Origin: Vigna angularis
Lineage: Eukaryota > Streptophyta > Magnoliopsida > Fabales > Fabaceae
Reading direction: 5' to 3'
NCBI RefSeq assembly: GCF_016808095.1
Contig: NC_068970.1
Coordinates: forward strand, 17,590,501 to 17,654,500
Length of the DNA stretch: 64,000 nt
The translations under genes and the position numbers were made by a program. This document shows, one piece after another, positions 23,454-36,775 of the stretch. The notes beneath the pieces are model-generated. The model saw only the letters and a program-made list of their open reading frames with translations, was not told where the DNA came from and did no database searches. Position 1 is the first letter of the stretch, and every line of letters starts with the position of its first letter.

Positions 23454-24432
23454 TATTTATGAATATTTTTAAGTATCAACAAAATTTAAAAATTTTGCAT
23501 GATACTCAAAGGGTAACGAGACGAGTAATGAGAGAGATTTTTAGATAAAATAGATAGGAAATAGACACTACATATACTTATGACTCATTGTTATCTTAAT
23601 CTCACTTTTTCAATCTTTTCTACTTATAATAAGCTACTCTAATACATGGTTGTCTAAGACTCCACAGAATACTTAACATTTACACCTTGGGCTTCTTAAT
23701 GCTAAAATGTGATAATGTTAATTCTCATTATTATTATTATTGATCACTTTACATTAACAAAGTTAACTCTTGTTCAGCCTTTAATTCACTTAGTCCTCAT
23801 TTTTATCTTATTTTATAAGTAGTTGAATATTAAATACTCTCATATAATCATACCATTAATCTTTATTATTTTTTTGTCTAATAATTGAATAAAAAGTACT
23901 TGATTCAAGCAAAAAAGATTGAAATCCAAATAAGTATAGTTAAAAGTTTGAAATTAAAAACCAAAATATCACCTATATTGGATACTAGAAGAGTCATGTC
24001 TAATGCCATGAAAACTAATAGAAAATTCAACATGGGGTTAGAAGCCCCTTCCTAGTGACAAGTGGTGTTGAGCGACACTTGGATCACATTGAGTGTCACT
24101 TCTTAGTGATGAATTGCATTGAGCATCACTTAGATTAAGCTAAGCGCAACTTGGACAAAGATCTTCCTTACCCCTAAGTTAATGCTCATACCGTGTAGTG
24201 TTTGACACTGTTATTACTTATGTGGCACTTTTGACTTACTTTTTCTTCTTCAAAGAGAGGGGAAGGCTTTGAAGATAAAGGAAAATTTAGAAAACCTTGA
24301 ATTTCTTAGAAGATTTTCATCCTTCTCTCCGGTTATTCATTTCTTCTATTGTTCATTTTTTGTTTGAGCTCTTCATGGCAATGAAGATAACAATCTATTT
24401 GAATTGGCTTAAAGTAAAGACTCATCTAATTG

Positions 24433-24435
<3 letters not shown>

Positions 24436-24485
<50 letters not shown>
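24436..24485. repeat. (AT)n microsatellite
   Basis: An uninterrupted array of about 50 bp. Confidence 0.95.
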
Positions 24486-24487
<2 letters not shown>

Positions 24488-26366
24488 GATTTCCAAAAGT
24501 AACGATTTCAAGTTTCTTTTACTAAATCACTTTCATGTAAGTTTCTTTTACTAAATCACTTTCATGTCTATTTTTAAAATCTTTAATATAGTTTTGATTT
24601 TCAATCAATACGCATGTTTAATTTGTTTGTATTTAACTTTATTGTTGTTATTATATTAGTATCTCTTGATTGGATCTAATCCAAATGTAATCTACCAAAA
24701 CTCCTTTTATCAAAATCTGTTGTAGTAATTTAGATCTATAAAAACCTGATCCAGTAAAAATAACCTACCAACTCTAGCCCAATAAAATTAATCCCTTTCG
24801 CATGTTGTTCAAGCTAATCTCATTGATATTCAAGGTTGAGACTTGAGTGTTTCTTTTTGTACCCTCATCAAATTTCTTCCTGCACTCCATTACAGAAATA
24901 TTGCCTTTCGGAAATTTTGATCCGGAATAGGGGTGGGTATAGTCCTGCCGGAAAGATCTTTCTAGAATTGATGAGCTTCTTCCAGATAGATATTTCTGGA
25001 ATTGGTCTATTGTGTTTAGGAAAGCGAAATTCGGAAATTCACATATTTTAAGCTGTGCAGGAAGAAACAGCCTCTACCAAAACCCCAATGTGATAAATCT
25101 GATCTTACCAATCTTGATCTAGTAAATGCAATTTTAAGATCATATATTTTCTTTGGGATAGTTTTTATTGTGCCCCATAAGTTACAAAATTTCCTTATAT
25201 CTCATGTAATTTTGTTCTAATATTAGGTTAAGTAATTTTTTCTTGATCTCATTTGATATCCCAAAATTTAAACTTCAAGAGATATAAAAAATGTTTCTTT
25301 TTAAGAGAGTGAAAATATAAAAGATATATTTATTTCTTTACATAAACTTAAGTGAAGATATTAAAAATAATTCAATTTATAATGGAAAACATATTATTTG
25401 TTTGATATTTTGAGGACAAAAATTCACACGGTAATAGCAAGTGGCATTTGGAACCCACTATGTAATTTTATTCATCAGCTGTATTCACCATCTATTATTT
25501 AATTTTTTATTCACCAGTTATTTTCTTGCATTTTAATTGAAAATGAATTTCTATCTAAAAAGAGTTAAATGCTTAATCATTTTTACACAAGCAATTTATG
25601 TTGTATTAACTACCAAAATATTTCTGGACATTTGTAATGTTGAAAGAAAATTCAAAATATGATTCATCTTTCGCATTTCTATTTGCATTAAATAAAAATA
25701 ATTTTTTTACTAAATTAATGACATGATTCCCGTTTAGAATTTGGTATTTAGCTACATATGTTTGTTTAGCATTTTTTTTAAATAAAGTTTTTACACCCTT
25801 CAACACGTTTTGATTTTAAGTAAAACAATTAATAAAGCTACATTGTAATTTTATATTAAACCCTTACTTTTGTAGTTGTTTTACTTAAAAATTACAATGT
25901 GTTGTCTTTAAGTAACCGGGCAAGTCTTTGGTCTCAATAATATTTATCGTTACATAGATTTTAATGCAATTAAGGGATGGAATCATATGTCTTTTATTTA
26001 ATTTATGCATTACTTTTCTTATTGTTTTCGTTCAATGAACATAATTAGAACAATCCAATATGAATTCACCTACGTGTTAACGATATACTTGTTCTTTTAA
26101 TTTACTTTATAACGATTTTGAATTTATTTAGCAACTGAGTTAATAATTTATACGCTAGAGTATATGATTTATAGAATTAACAAGTATTAATGTCAGGTAT
26201 AACCAACAGCTGTGTATACAGTGATCCATTAGACTAAATATTGCTCTTGAAGTTGTTAATGACCTTGAATTTTTATGTTTCAAGGCTAATCATTTTCGAG
26301 GCTTCAAGACGTAATAAATGGTTATAATTTCTATATGAGTGTTGCATTCTTCGTTACTCTAGTTTT

Positions 26367-26368
<2 letters not shown>

Positions 26369-26437
<69 letters not shown>
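26369..26437. repeat. (AT)n microsatellite
   Basis: An uninterrupted array of about 69 bp. Confidence 0.95.
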
Positions 26438-26438
<1 letters not shown>

Positions 26439-26860
26439 CCTTTAATGTTGATATCGTTTTATTTCATGACTATAATGAAAAAGTGTTTGATTTGGATCTT
26501 GTTAAAGAAATTCAAGTTAGAGATGTTAATCATGTATCTATTCCCGTAATGGGAACACAATATATATAATTTCTTAGTTAATGATAATAAATTAATTCAC
26601 ATGTTATTTTACAATTAAAATTTTATCATTGTTAAATTTGAAGGACTTCTAATTCTTCTAATATTATATATTATATACAAATATATTTGTAGATAAAAAA
26701 ACATTTTGATAATATAAATTAAGAAACTGTAATTTTTTTCCCATAACCTTTGTGGATACTTAAAAAGCTTTACCATAAAAAAACTTTAGCAATGATGTTC
26801 TACCATAAAATGATATAAAGATTGAAAGAAAAGTCTATGAACATTAATACACTAAGTGTT

Positions 26861-27460
26861 CGGGTGTAGGCTCGAGTAACTCTATAAAATGTATTTTTAA
26901 ACTTTTACTCTTTAGTTGTACAGGTAACTATATTTGTTTTAGTCCAAGTTCTCTTTCGTCAACGCTCTAACTCAATTCAGGGTTGACTGATACTCTGATG
27001 TTTAAGTCAGTAGTTAATCCAGACGGTGTCAGAACAAAGTTTTAAATTCACAATAAATGCAATCGCCTACCTCTTACCTTTGACTTTATTTATAGTTTTT
27101 GAGATGAACATAAGATTAGTACAATCCTAATCATGGTCTAATCTTAGCCCATTACATAGTAATTGATACTTACTCTTAACCTTGATTTGTAGTGCCTCTT
27201 AAGAAGTGTTTTGCTGCTAAGACTACCTGTTCGGCCTCTAACCATGCCTGGCCGGATAGTTTTCATCTTGTCTTGTCCAAATTCGAGGATTCAAACATAT
27301 GTGGCCGATCGCTCCTCTTTAGTGGTGTGGTTGTCTGATCATACATTACAGTGCAACATTCATGTTATTACCACATTTAACATGTTTTTAAATCTCAATA
27401 TAAGAGTAGTCTTGAAGCTTCCTCATCCAAAAATGCAAGGTCGGTAACAACATTATTTTA
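26861..27460 (-). mobile_element. LTR fragment of Tat-type Ty3/gypsy element, minus orientation
   Basis: The motif tactctgatgtttaagtcag (26991-27010) is the reverse complement of the R-U5 signature seen in the other Tat-type LTRs. In minus orientation it is preceded by a TATA-like 'ctataaataaa' (about 27085-27095). GC-richer pieces with 'ggccgatcgctcc' at 27302-27320 fit the U3 style. No partner LTR was found. Confidence 0.42.
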
Positions 27461-27759
27461 ATAGATCACTTAAGGCACTTAACTTTTGCCAAATACGTGA
27501 TGTTAATAGTTATTATTTCTAATATCTTTGTGATATGTGTGCCATCACGGACTCATTGTAAAATGAAAACAAGTTAAAATATTATTATCAAAGTAGATTA
27601 AAAATTGCAAATAACATTATCATGTAAGTAAACTTAGATAGTTATATTCTACTATCCTCCTTACATTAAAATTAATATATTCGTATATAACGTGAATCAT
27701 AAGACAATTTCTAATCTCTGTTGTTAATTATGATTATACATATAATTAATTCTAACTTT

Positions 27760-28360
27760 GTTTTCAATTTTTTTTTATTGTATGTTTCTATTATATTTGG
27801 TTTTTTTTTATTTCATCTCTTCTTTTGTTATTGTCATTATTACAGTTGTTATTATTATTGTTATCGTTATTGTTATCGTCTCCTCTCCTTTTTTTTCTTT
27901 CTCCTTCTTCTTCTTTTTTTTTTCTCTTCTTTCCACCTACTTTCATATAACTTATAACACACATTTTTTCAAATTTGGTTAGAAAATTAAAATTCATTTT
28001 ACTATGAAATTACCATCAAATTTATCAATGAAATTAACAACAAAATTTTTAAAAAATTTAATTATTGACGAATTTATCAATTTATTTTAAAAATTCATTA
28101 TCCATCAAATAATCAATGCTAAAATAAAAACTTTGACATTCATTTTATTAATAGAATTTATTGATGAAAATATATGTTAATAATAAAGATTATATGTTTT
28201 CGACAAATTTTATTAATGGATCTATTACTGATGAAATTTTTTATTTGTATTTAAAATTTTTCAGTAAAATGAATTGATAAATACTATTTTATTAACAATT
28301 GTTTTTCTATCAGTATAATTTCGTTAATAATATAGTATGTTTTTGGTAGTAATTGAGATA
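27760..28360. mobile_element. Dispersed repeat fragment, CACTA-like family related to 4180-5142 (candidate)
   Basis: A pyrimidine-rich tract (27880-27930) is joined to AT-rich DNA with 'attgacgaatttatcaa'. In reverse complement the order is like that at 4200-4480. The right edge has 'tttttggtagta', recalling the inverted CACTACAAAAA end. There is no coding capacity; the 68-78-residue frames across the tract are low-complexity. Confidence 0.35.
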
Positions 28361-29514
28361 AAGGAACTACATAATTTCGTAACTCATTCCATGCACTCGC
28401 ATATATGTTAGTAAGGTGCGATGAAAATATAAAAAAAAAAGTACTGTGTTAATTCATCTCAGACTAGTTTAATATAATCAATTACTATGGGACAAAAAAA
28501 AACGGTTTAATTCTCTTTTGAAAAGTCGCAAATCGATTTTAAAAGCTAAAGAAATTGAAATATAGTATCATCTACACTCTAAATATTTTATCTGGTTATT
28601 ATCTCGTATAATTATTAACCCTATACAAAAACACCTTAACAATATTAAATAACGTGATATAATTAAAATATTTTGAATATAGAAAATAAACTAAAATGTT
28701 GGAGATTGTCCTAAAGTAATTGGCTAATTGCAACCCTGTCACCTTCCTTCTTGATATGTTCCCGTTTTTACTTACATAAAGGCTCCTCCTTTTGTTTTAA
28801 TCTATTGTCTACCATTCCAAGCAAACTCAGTGGATGATGTTTAACTCCCCAATCCGTACAAAATCAATACACATGCTACTCACATTTAATAAAGTGCCTT
28901 GTTTCCTCTAGTGTTGCTATGGTAGACAACAAAATATTCAGTACAACCATCGAATTTTCCTTTGCCCATCTACGGAAGAACCAAAAGTAAAAATCAACCA
29001 AGAATAATGTCACAAAATCGAAACTTGTTGGTATCTTATTTAGTATATTTTTTAATTACATTTGTTTGTTGAAAATTTATATCAACTAAAATAAGATTAA
29101 TTCAATGTCAATCTCAAATTTTATATAATTGAAATAAATTTAAAATTTAATTTTTATAGATAATATTAAACCAACGAATTAAAATCTATCTTAATAAAAT
29201 GTCTAGTCCTATATATAATAAATTAATAATACACTCTTAATCTCTTACATCCTTTATCTTTGGTTTAGATATATTTAAATCTCACATGCAAACTTTGAGT
29301 TCAACGCTCTCTTATCTTACCTCTTTATTTTTATTTAAACCATTTTTGTACGCTGTTCTATATGAAAAATATGATAATTAATAACTTTTTTATAAATCTA
29401 GATACTAAGTTTCTCTAAATACATTTTTATTTGATGGAAAATTTCAAAAACATAATTTATAAATATATTAGTTATAAATTCATATTAAAAATTTCTACCT
29501 ATATTTTTATATAA

Positions 29515-29605
<91 letters not shown>

Positions 29606-30793
29606 TTTATTACGAGATGTAAGTAATTGATATAAAAACTTCATAGATTACCGAGTCATATATACGAAAGCTTCATATTGAAGTACCTAATCATTTATAT
29701 GTAAATTCTTAACTTATAAATTAATCAAAGTCCTTATGAAAATCCAGATGGAAATTTGGTAAATTCAACGTTGAAAAAGGAAAGGCTAAATGAAAACATC
29801 TTATCAAACTTCTTAATATGTATATAGGTGTGAATAATATTCATTTTTTCAAAATTTGGATATAGATAGGATTAAGACGAATAGATAATATTTAATCTTT
29901 GTATTTATTTTTGCATTTTAAATTATTAAAACACTAATACTTTATTAAACCTAAAAAACTAATTATATTAATTATTTTCTCCAGTTCTTAATTTTGTAGC
30001 TCTTCTTTTATTTTCGTTGCATAATTCTTTTTATTTTCTTTCAATTATTCAATTTTAAAAATTCATAAAATTCACTTAGACTCAATATATATATTTTTTC
30101 TCATCACAACTTGATTATACAAATTATCTTTGTATGGTTTAATTCAAATGATGTATTGCATTTTGAAAAATACAAACTTCAATTTCATTGAATCGTTTTA
30201 AGACACACATTTAATTATTTTTACTTTTTTTAATATTTTATTTATTGTTTAATTTTTTATATATATAATATTTTACTCCTAATTTTAAGGATTTAATTTT
30301 ACAAATCCTTAATTTACTGAGTAGCATCAAAAGTTTAGCTTTTTTATATTTTCTTCGGCCCTTGGTTTTGTTTTATAAGAACTTTGTTTAGTTGACAAAT
30401 TTTTTGTTCTTTCTCAACACTGTAACTCATTTAATATCTACCAAGTTTATTCAAATTTTCAAAATATTTTTTTTTTCATAACATTCTTGATTACATTTTT
30501 TTTTATTTTCAAACGGTGAATTATATTTCAAGACATAAAATCTTCAATTTTGTAAAATTTTCACATTTGATATTTATTTAATTATTATTTATAATTATGA
30601 TTTAATATTTACACAATTATAATTTTTTTTAATACTTGATATTGAAGAAAAAGAAAAATGTGTATTATTTTAATATTGGATTGTTGATAATGTCATATTT
30701 AATTTGATATGATTTTTATTTTTTTAGAAAACATTTAATTCATCCTAAAAGTAATATGGAGGAATTAATATGAGTATATCTTTTATACGATAG
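28361..30793. other. AT-rich intergenic DNA
   Basis: No gene is seen. It contains the longest AT array of the window at 29517-29603. Confidence 0.5.
29517..29603. repeat. (AT)n microsatellite, longest in the window
   Basis: About 87 bp of uninterrupted AT dinucleotides. Confidence 0.95.
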
Positions 30794-30996
30794 TGTTGAA
30801 GATATAATTTAGATTTAAATTATTGTTGCACTTAATTAGGAATAAGTTTTAAATATTTAAAGTTGTTTTCTGTTTTTATATTGTTTCCTATTTAAGTATA
30901 AGCATTTAATATTGCTTATAAAAATGTACCTCATTTGAGAAGAAACAAAAAAATAAATGAAAGTATCGTATTTTATTTTCTGTGAATTGTTTAACA
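30794..30996 (+). repeat. Left LTR of the copia element
   Basis: It begins TG and ends CA, and its end abuts the tRNA-Met-type primer site. Confidence 0.95.
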
Positions 30997-31076
30997 TGGT
31001 ATCAGGTGTTTTTAATTCCAGGAATATCTATCTTCATCTTCGCACTGTTTCCAATCCCTAAATTCCCAATTTCGCC

Positions 31077-32290
31077 ATGGCCAATCCTTCTTCCACCTCC
31101 TCACCGTCTAACACCTCTACCCCATCTTCCAATATTATCATTCAACAAGATAATTCTTCTTTTTCCCATCACTGTTATTCTTGATGACTCAAACTACCCC
31201 CTTTGGTCCCAGTTAATGGACATGCGTATTGGTGCTCGAAACAAATCGGGGTATCTCATTGGGGCCACTGCGAAACCCTCCATTGATGACCCAACCTATG
31301 ATAACTGGGTTACTGAGAATAAACGGGTGAAAAGTTGGCTTATTGATTCCATGAGCCCCCTGTTGATGCAACGGTTTATCCGCCTTGAATCTGCCCATCA
31401 AATTTGGGATGCAAATTTGGGATGCAGCTCTCCGCACATTCTATGATGGATCTGATGAAACTTGCCTCTTCGAACTGAACCAACGATCTTTCTCCACCAA
31501 ACAACATGGTCGTCCCCTCTCTACTTATTATAACGAACTACTCTCCATATTTCAAGAAATTGATCATGGTATGTCTTCTTCTGAAACCACCGTGAATGGC
31601 GTAGTCCAGATGCATTCTTCCATGGCTCGTCTCCGCGTTCACATATTTCTTAGCGGCTTGGATTCTGATTTTGACCAAGTTCGTGGAGAGATTCTCTGTA
31701 AAGACCCAAAATTGGATCTTGAGAGCACTTATGCCTATGTCCGTCGTGAACATCAACAACGTATCACTATGGGTCGTCCTGCTCCTACCTCGGATTCCTC
31801 AGCTCTACTATCTCAAGTTCCTCATTCTTCCCTTGCCAATTATCCTCCTAAACACCTTAAGGATAGTTCCTCTGCGAAACCCTTGTTATGTTCTCATTGT
31901 GGTGATTCTGGTCACTCCAAGAATCGTTGCTACGAAATCATCGGCTATCCAACGTGGTGGGACTTCACCAAACGTCCTCGCAGAAAAATCTCCTCCAACG
32001 CCCTCCATTCTTCTTCTGATGGTGACTCATCTCCCTCTCCTCAAGCTAATGTTGTGTATGAAGGTATTCTAGGTAAAACTCTTGCTTTCTCTGCTCACTC
32101 TAGGAATTCTACTTGGATAATTGATACTGGCGCATTAGATCATATGATTCATGATGCTTCTATATTAAAACATTGTTTCCCATGCAGTAAGTCCACCATA
32201 ACCACTGCTAATGGTGGTTCTGCCTCTATTAGCAGTTATGTATCATCTCATAGATTATCTGAATCATATGCTCTAACGGTTGATCAATTA
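31077..32290 (+). pseudogene. Broken copia gag with zinc knuckle and protease start
   Basis: The ATG at 31077 opens a Ser/Thr/Pro-rich leader that stops after about 36 codons. The reading then continues in another frame with the gag motifs 'NYPLWSQLM' and 'NKSGYLIG' (frame shift near 31180). A 13-bp tandem duplication (aaatttgggatgc, 31400-31412 and 31413-31425) causes a second shift. After it the frame reads UBN2-type gag, a CX2CX4HX4C knuckle (C-SH-C-GDSG-H-SKNR-C, about 31890-31930) and a protease start WIIDTGALDHM, where the usual A-S-D is A-L-D. It then meets the first large deletion near 32290. The family's nucleocapsid and polyprotein roles are not possible from this copy alone. Confidence 0.9.
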
Positions 32291-32294
32291 TGTG

Positions 32295-32903
32295 CAGGAA
32301 GCATTAGAAGATCCTAGATGGAAGCAAACAATGAACATAGAGATGGAAGCACTTCAGAAAAATGAAACTTGGAAACTAACTTCTTTACCAAGTGGAAAAA
32401 AGACAATTGGGTGCAAATGGGTATACACTGTGAAGTTAAAAGCAGATGGAAGTATTGATAAAACTACAAGGCAATCAACTTCAGGGTATTTTACCTTTGT
32501 AGAAGGCAACTTAGTCACATGGAGAAGCAAGAAGCAAAAGGTAGTTGCAAGGTCTAGTGCTGAAGCTGAATTTAGAGGTATGTCATATGGCATTTGTGAA
32601 TCACTATGGATTAGAAGCTTACTAGCTGATTTGGGAATCAAATATGAACAACCGATGAACCTTTTCTGTGACAACAAGGCTGCGGTAGAGATTGCACATA
32701 ACCCGGTTCAACATGATAGAACCAAACATGTTGAAGTGGATATACATTTTATTAAGGAAAAGCTAGATAATCAAGTAATTCAAACTCCACATGTTCGGCC
32801 TGAAAATCAACTTGTTGATATATTAACAAAGGCTGTTTCAGGAATGGTGTTTGAAGAAGTCATTAACAAGTTGGGCCTGATTGATATTCATACACCAACT
32901 TGA
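32295..32903 (+). pseudogene. Copia reverse-transcriptase start fused to RNase H by deletion
   Basis: The frame begins with the opening of the copia RT domain (EALEDPRWKQTM, then GCKWVYTVKLKADGSI). At about residue 60 it jumps straight to the RNase H end (STSGYFTFVEGNLVTWRSKK, then SSAEAEFRGMS, CDNKAA and KHVEVDIHFI). The YVDD catalytic core of RT is gone. So is the first RNase H aspartate, normally just upstream of the STSGY segment. The junction is in frame, leaving a 207-residue open frame. This fusion is unlikely to be active. Confidence 0.9.
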
Positions 32904-32910
32904 GGGGGAG

Positions 32911-33111
32911 TGTTGAAGATATAATTTAGATTTAAATTATTGTTGCACTTAATTAGGAATAAGTTTTAAATATTTAAAGTTGTTTTCTGTTTTTATATTG
33001 TTTCCTATTTAAGTATAAGCATTTAATATTACTTATAAAAATGTACCTCATTTGAGAAGAAAAAAAAATAAATGAAAGTATCGTATTTTATTTTCTGTGA
33101 ATTGTTTAACA
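32911..33111 (+). repeat. Right LTR of the copia element
   Basis: It is about 99% identical to the left LTR by eye. It is preceded by a purine tract and followed by tatag. Confidence 0.95.
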
Positions 33112-34073
33112 TATAGAAATGAGGAACAAGAAATTATACCCTTATTAGATATATAAATGAATAAAAAAGATAAATTTTTACTCAGAAGATGTTGAAATCC
33201 GTCTCAATTCCTAAGTGGAAACCTCCTTCACTCCTTTTAATCTTATTAAAATAAATAATCGTAAACTGAGACTGTCATAACAGTGGGAAACCCATTCTGC
33301 TTGTGTGGCATCAATTGACCAAAGGTCTAAAACTGAGTTGTGGAAGAAATCGTGTAGCAGTGGAATTGTTGAAGGCTTAATCTGTGATTAGTCTTTTGCT
33401 AGAGGAAATATATGGATTAGACAAGTTAATATTGTACGTATTTTGATTGCATACGGTAATCTAGTTTGAAATCGAAGCATGACTATCCTAAATTGTACTT
33501 CCTACAAGTTTTGGATTAAATTAAACACATTTGATTTGTTTTAGACTTTCCGATTACCTTCTACCTTTTTTTCTAATAGCCATATACAGTACATTAGTAA
33601 TTTAATTCTCTTTACTATATTAATTTTGTTTCATTGGATGAAGATTACATCATTTGGTATTCAATTATTTCTGTTTCTCCTCAACAGACTTAGCTTAGAT
33701 TGAGTAATCCGAGTTAGCTCATAACTCTGCAATTTGGGAGGGAACTTGTCACAAAAAGGAGGAATTTTATTTAGCCCTTGTGACAAAAATATGGCTCACA
33801 GAACAAAGAAAGGTATAACTTGGTATTTCTTTTCAAAGATCAAAATCCATAACTGCCTAGAATTGTCCAATATAACTACTTTCGTTTGCAGTAAAAGAAT
33901 GTTCAATGATGAACCTTGTTGAAAACGCACACCCAATCAAATGAGTCTTATGGAAGACTCACACACAATCACACTCACACCAAATCAAAGAAATCATAAC
34001 GAATGAGAAGTGGACAATCAGAAAGCAATGCTTTGGCCTCCTTGGCTAGAGACACATGTGGCAAGGCTTCAAG
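33112..34073 (-). other. 3' flank of the cyclin gene
   Basis: The cyclin stop is at 34074, so this side is its 3' UTR and downstream DNA up to the copia element, less than 1 kb away. The part nearest the gene is less AT-rich. A 62-residue frame at 33734 has no recognisable features. Confidence 0.5.
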
Positions 34074-35398
34074 TCAGGGCTTGTATGCATCGCAGCTGCA
34101 ATCAGAAAGCAATGTTTCTTGCATAGCTGCACCATCAAGCACACAGGTGGGACTTCGGGGCAATAATTGCAGACTCCTTGGCCAATATAATTCTGATCGG
34201 AGAATTATCTGTTTCTGCTTCATTAGTTTGTAACATTTCTGCACCATCTCCTAAATCCAAAATTAACAACAGAAACATTAAAGATGCAAATATTAGAAAA
34301 TACCCTTGATTATAAATTATAATTTATCACACTTCCGTGTCTTACTACAACGGCACTTACAAAGTTTATATTCTCGTGGAAACAATCTGATTTCGTGTCT
34401 TCTACACATTGATTGTTTGCCCATAAAAGGGCAGCTGCTGCTATTGTGGATGGTGAAAACACCAAGAAATCCATGACTGGTGAAATGTTCATCCACTTTA
34501 GTACTCAGCAGCCATTAAGATATTGCAATAAAGTGGTAACGGGTAAAGGGTAAAAGTTTGTTACCTAGACATGTTCTGATAATAACATCTGAGACACGAG
34601 AAACAGTGAAACTTAAATCACCCCATGTGGAAGCAGACCATGAAAGCTTGGCAATGAAAAGATGGACAAAATCAAAAGGGGTTATAGGGCGCAATCGCCA
34701 CTTGAGACTGGCCATAACCAAAAGTTCCATCCTTTGAACTGTTTTGGGCTTAAAGAGGAACCTAGACTCGATCACTTGTAGGTCCAAAAGAAGTGGCACT
34801 TTGGTTTCTTCCATTTTAGCTGCTAGTGAAAGACAAGCAACTGATAACAGCTGCAGAGGCCATGCTTTATCATGCTGCACAAGTATGCCATTTTGTTAAA
34901 ACAAACATTGTACTGATATTTCATCAATCATACCAATCTGAATAGAAATTACTATACCGTCAAGGTGCGTGACAAGAGGAAACGATCGAGGTAATTTACA
35001 GAAAGATAAGCTGTCTCAGGTCTAAAACTGTAGTAAGCATGCACCTGCAAATTGAGACTAATATCACTATCAAAAAATAGTTACAATGTAAAACCATGTT
35101 TAAGTGCTTGGAAGCATGCAAGCAATGTATGCACCTTTAGGATCCAATTTATGGCCTCTTCTCGAGCATTAACCAGCCATGTTTTGGGAAGCTGTCCTGT
35201 GGACTTTGTTTGTTCCTGTACTTGGTCATTTTCAGATTCTAACAAGCTCAATAGACAACTTTCATCACTGTTGGAGTCTCCCCACAGAACATAATTCAAC
35301 TTCAAAGCCTCATCAGAATCCTCCAAGTGAATCACTTCACTAGTTACTTCACTGCAATACAAGTCAGGAGTTTGGTGGCTTGTGGACTCGAGCGACAT
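34074..35398 (-). CDS. CYCD1;1: D-type cyclin, CYCD1-like (five exons)
   Basis: Exons on the minus strand are 35398-35135, 35044-34958, 34874-34565, 34476-34361 and 34250-34074. All introns have GT..AG and phases fit, giving 317 residues. The retinoblastoma-binding LxCxE motif is LYCSE at 13-17. The cyclin box starts near AREEAINWILK (78-88), then YLSVNYLDRFL, SVACLSLAAKMEE (about 128-140), PLLLDLQV, 'MELLVMASLKWRLRPITPFDF' and, in exon 4, FSPSTIAAAALLW. Residues and order fit CYCD1 better than CYCD3 or CYCD5. D cyclins partner CDKA to phosphorylate retinoblastoma-related protein at the G1/S step, in the nucleus. The least certain border is the exon 4 acceptor; an upstream AG at about 34490 would also keep the frame. 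The C-terminal tail is slightly shorter than that of Arabidopsis CYCD1;1 (about 339). Confidence 0.93.
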
Positions 35399-36724
35399 GG
35401 TGATTAAGAATGTATAAGCGAATAACACAAGAAATGAACGAGTACACTGTCAATCATATATACCATTGTTTTGAATAATGAAGCCAATTTGTTTGCACCT
35501 GACCATGCGAAACTCAACCACCAGCATTTTTGTTTGTAATTTTCATTTTGGGTTAGGGTGGGATACATTCAATAAGGCAGAATCTAAGGGGCCATTGTAG
35601 AACTTCACAAGAAGCTTCGTCATCAAGAGCTGCCAAATTTAGTGGGACCAATCTAGAGCATCGATACCCCTGTCATCTCAATGGAGTTTGAGTATGTTCA
35701 AAGATATACATACACTTGTCGAATTTCCACGTGATATCTTAACCTGTTCAAGAGATTCTAATTGTTTTCTACAAAATATTCAAGCAAGTTCCTCTGTCAC
35801 ACTTCACTCCCATGGGACCACATCTATTATTGTTGGCCAATTGCGATAAGAGAAATGCTATATGCACAGTCCGATGTAGTCATGCCACTACGTCATAATT
35901 TCACTTAATTTTCGTCAAATAGTCTTATTTTTATAAGATAAGATTATAAACTATAAAACTCGAGTGTCGTGTATTATATTATATATTACTTTATAGTCAA
36001 TTAAAATAAAAACTTTTCTTAATATGCATAATAGAAGTTAATAACAAAAATCAGGGTAAACTATTAAAATGCAACACTGTTGTCCTATAAAATACATAAC
36101 TATAATATACATCAAGTTTAATGTATGTAGGTAATTAGTGTATAGAATTTTACTCAACCAACTAATAAAAAATTAAAAAGTTGTAATTTGTTAGTCATTA
36201 TCTTTATGCAATAGTTAAAAAATTAATAATTTTTCCGTTATAAATCACGACATGAATGCATTTATAATTAAATATTATGTTTTTAACGAATTTTATTTTC
36301 ATTGTATAATAAGTATTATTGTGACAATGTTTAGCAAAACAAAATGTCTTTAAAATGATTAATCAATTCAATTTAATTTTTATTATCCAAATTTTTCCAT
36401 TATTTCTATATTAATCCAACCGTCTTATTGGTTTGACCAAAATTTTAAAACTAAATTAGCCATTAAAGTAACTAAAACATTGATTCAATGTTCAATATAT
36501 AGTTCAACATTATTAAAATTAATATATCAAATTGATATTAAAAACAATGATAATAATTCATAAAATGATCATTTATAAAATAATTATAAAATTGTAACAG
36601 TAGATTTAGAACTAATTAAGATAGTTATTTAAATTATATGGCACCCAAACATATAACTATCCACTAGTAGATGATATATAATATGCATTCATCGTTTAAT
36701 ATAAATTATTTATAAAAGAATTTT

Positions 36725-36775
<51 letters not shown>

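Larger units (their letters stand above)
22946..26860. other. AT-rich intergenic DNA with several microsatellites
   Basis: No gene is supported. The stretch 24040-24160 has imperfect units of 'tagtgac..gagcgacacttgg' (gag(c/t)g(a/t)cactt) that look repeat-derived. The sequence agtttcttttactaaatcac is duplicated with a 29-bp offset (24511 and 24540). A less AT-rich piece at 24836-25060 has 'ggaa(a/t)ttc' type motifs resembling 57360-57780. Confidence 0.45.
30794..33111 (+). mobile_element. Ty1/copia LTR retrotransposon, internally deleted, nearly identical LTRs
   Basis: The two LTRs (203 and 201 bp) both run from tgttgaagatataa to ttgtttaaca. They differ by about two substitutions and a 2-bp A-run indel. 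A primer-binding site of initiator-Met type (tggtatcag) begins directly after the left LTR at 30997. A polypurine tract (gagggggag) ends directly before the right LTR. The flanks are gatag and tatag, a 5-bp duplication with one change. The 1.9-kb interior keeps gag, a zinc knuckle, the start of protease, the first part of reverse transcriptase and RNase H. Integrase and the catalytic RT core are absent. A complete copia element is about 5 kb, so this copy depended on others to move. Confidence 0.95.

Noticed and set aside
24297..24485. 62-residue frame ending in Ile-Tyr repeats
   Set aside because: Its end is just the (AT)n microsatellite.
27721..27997. Overlapping frames across the pyrimidine tract
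   Set aside because: Low-complexity Phe/Tyr/Ser or Lys/Asn runs on both strands, produced by the tract.
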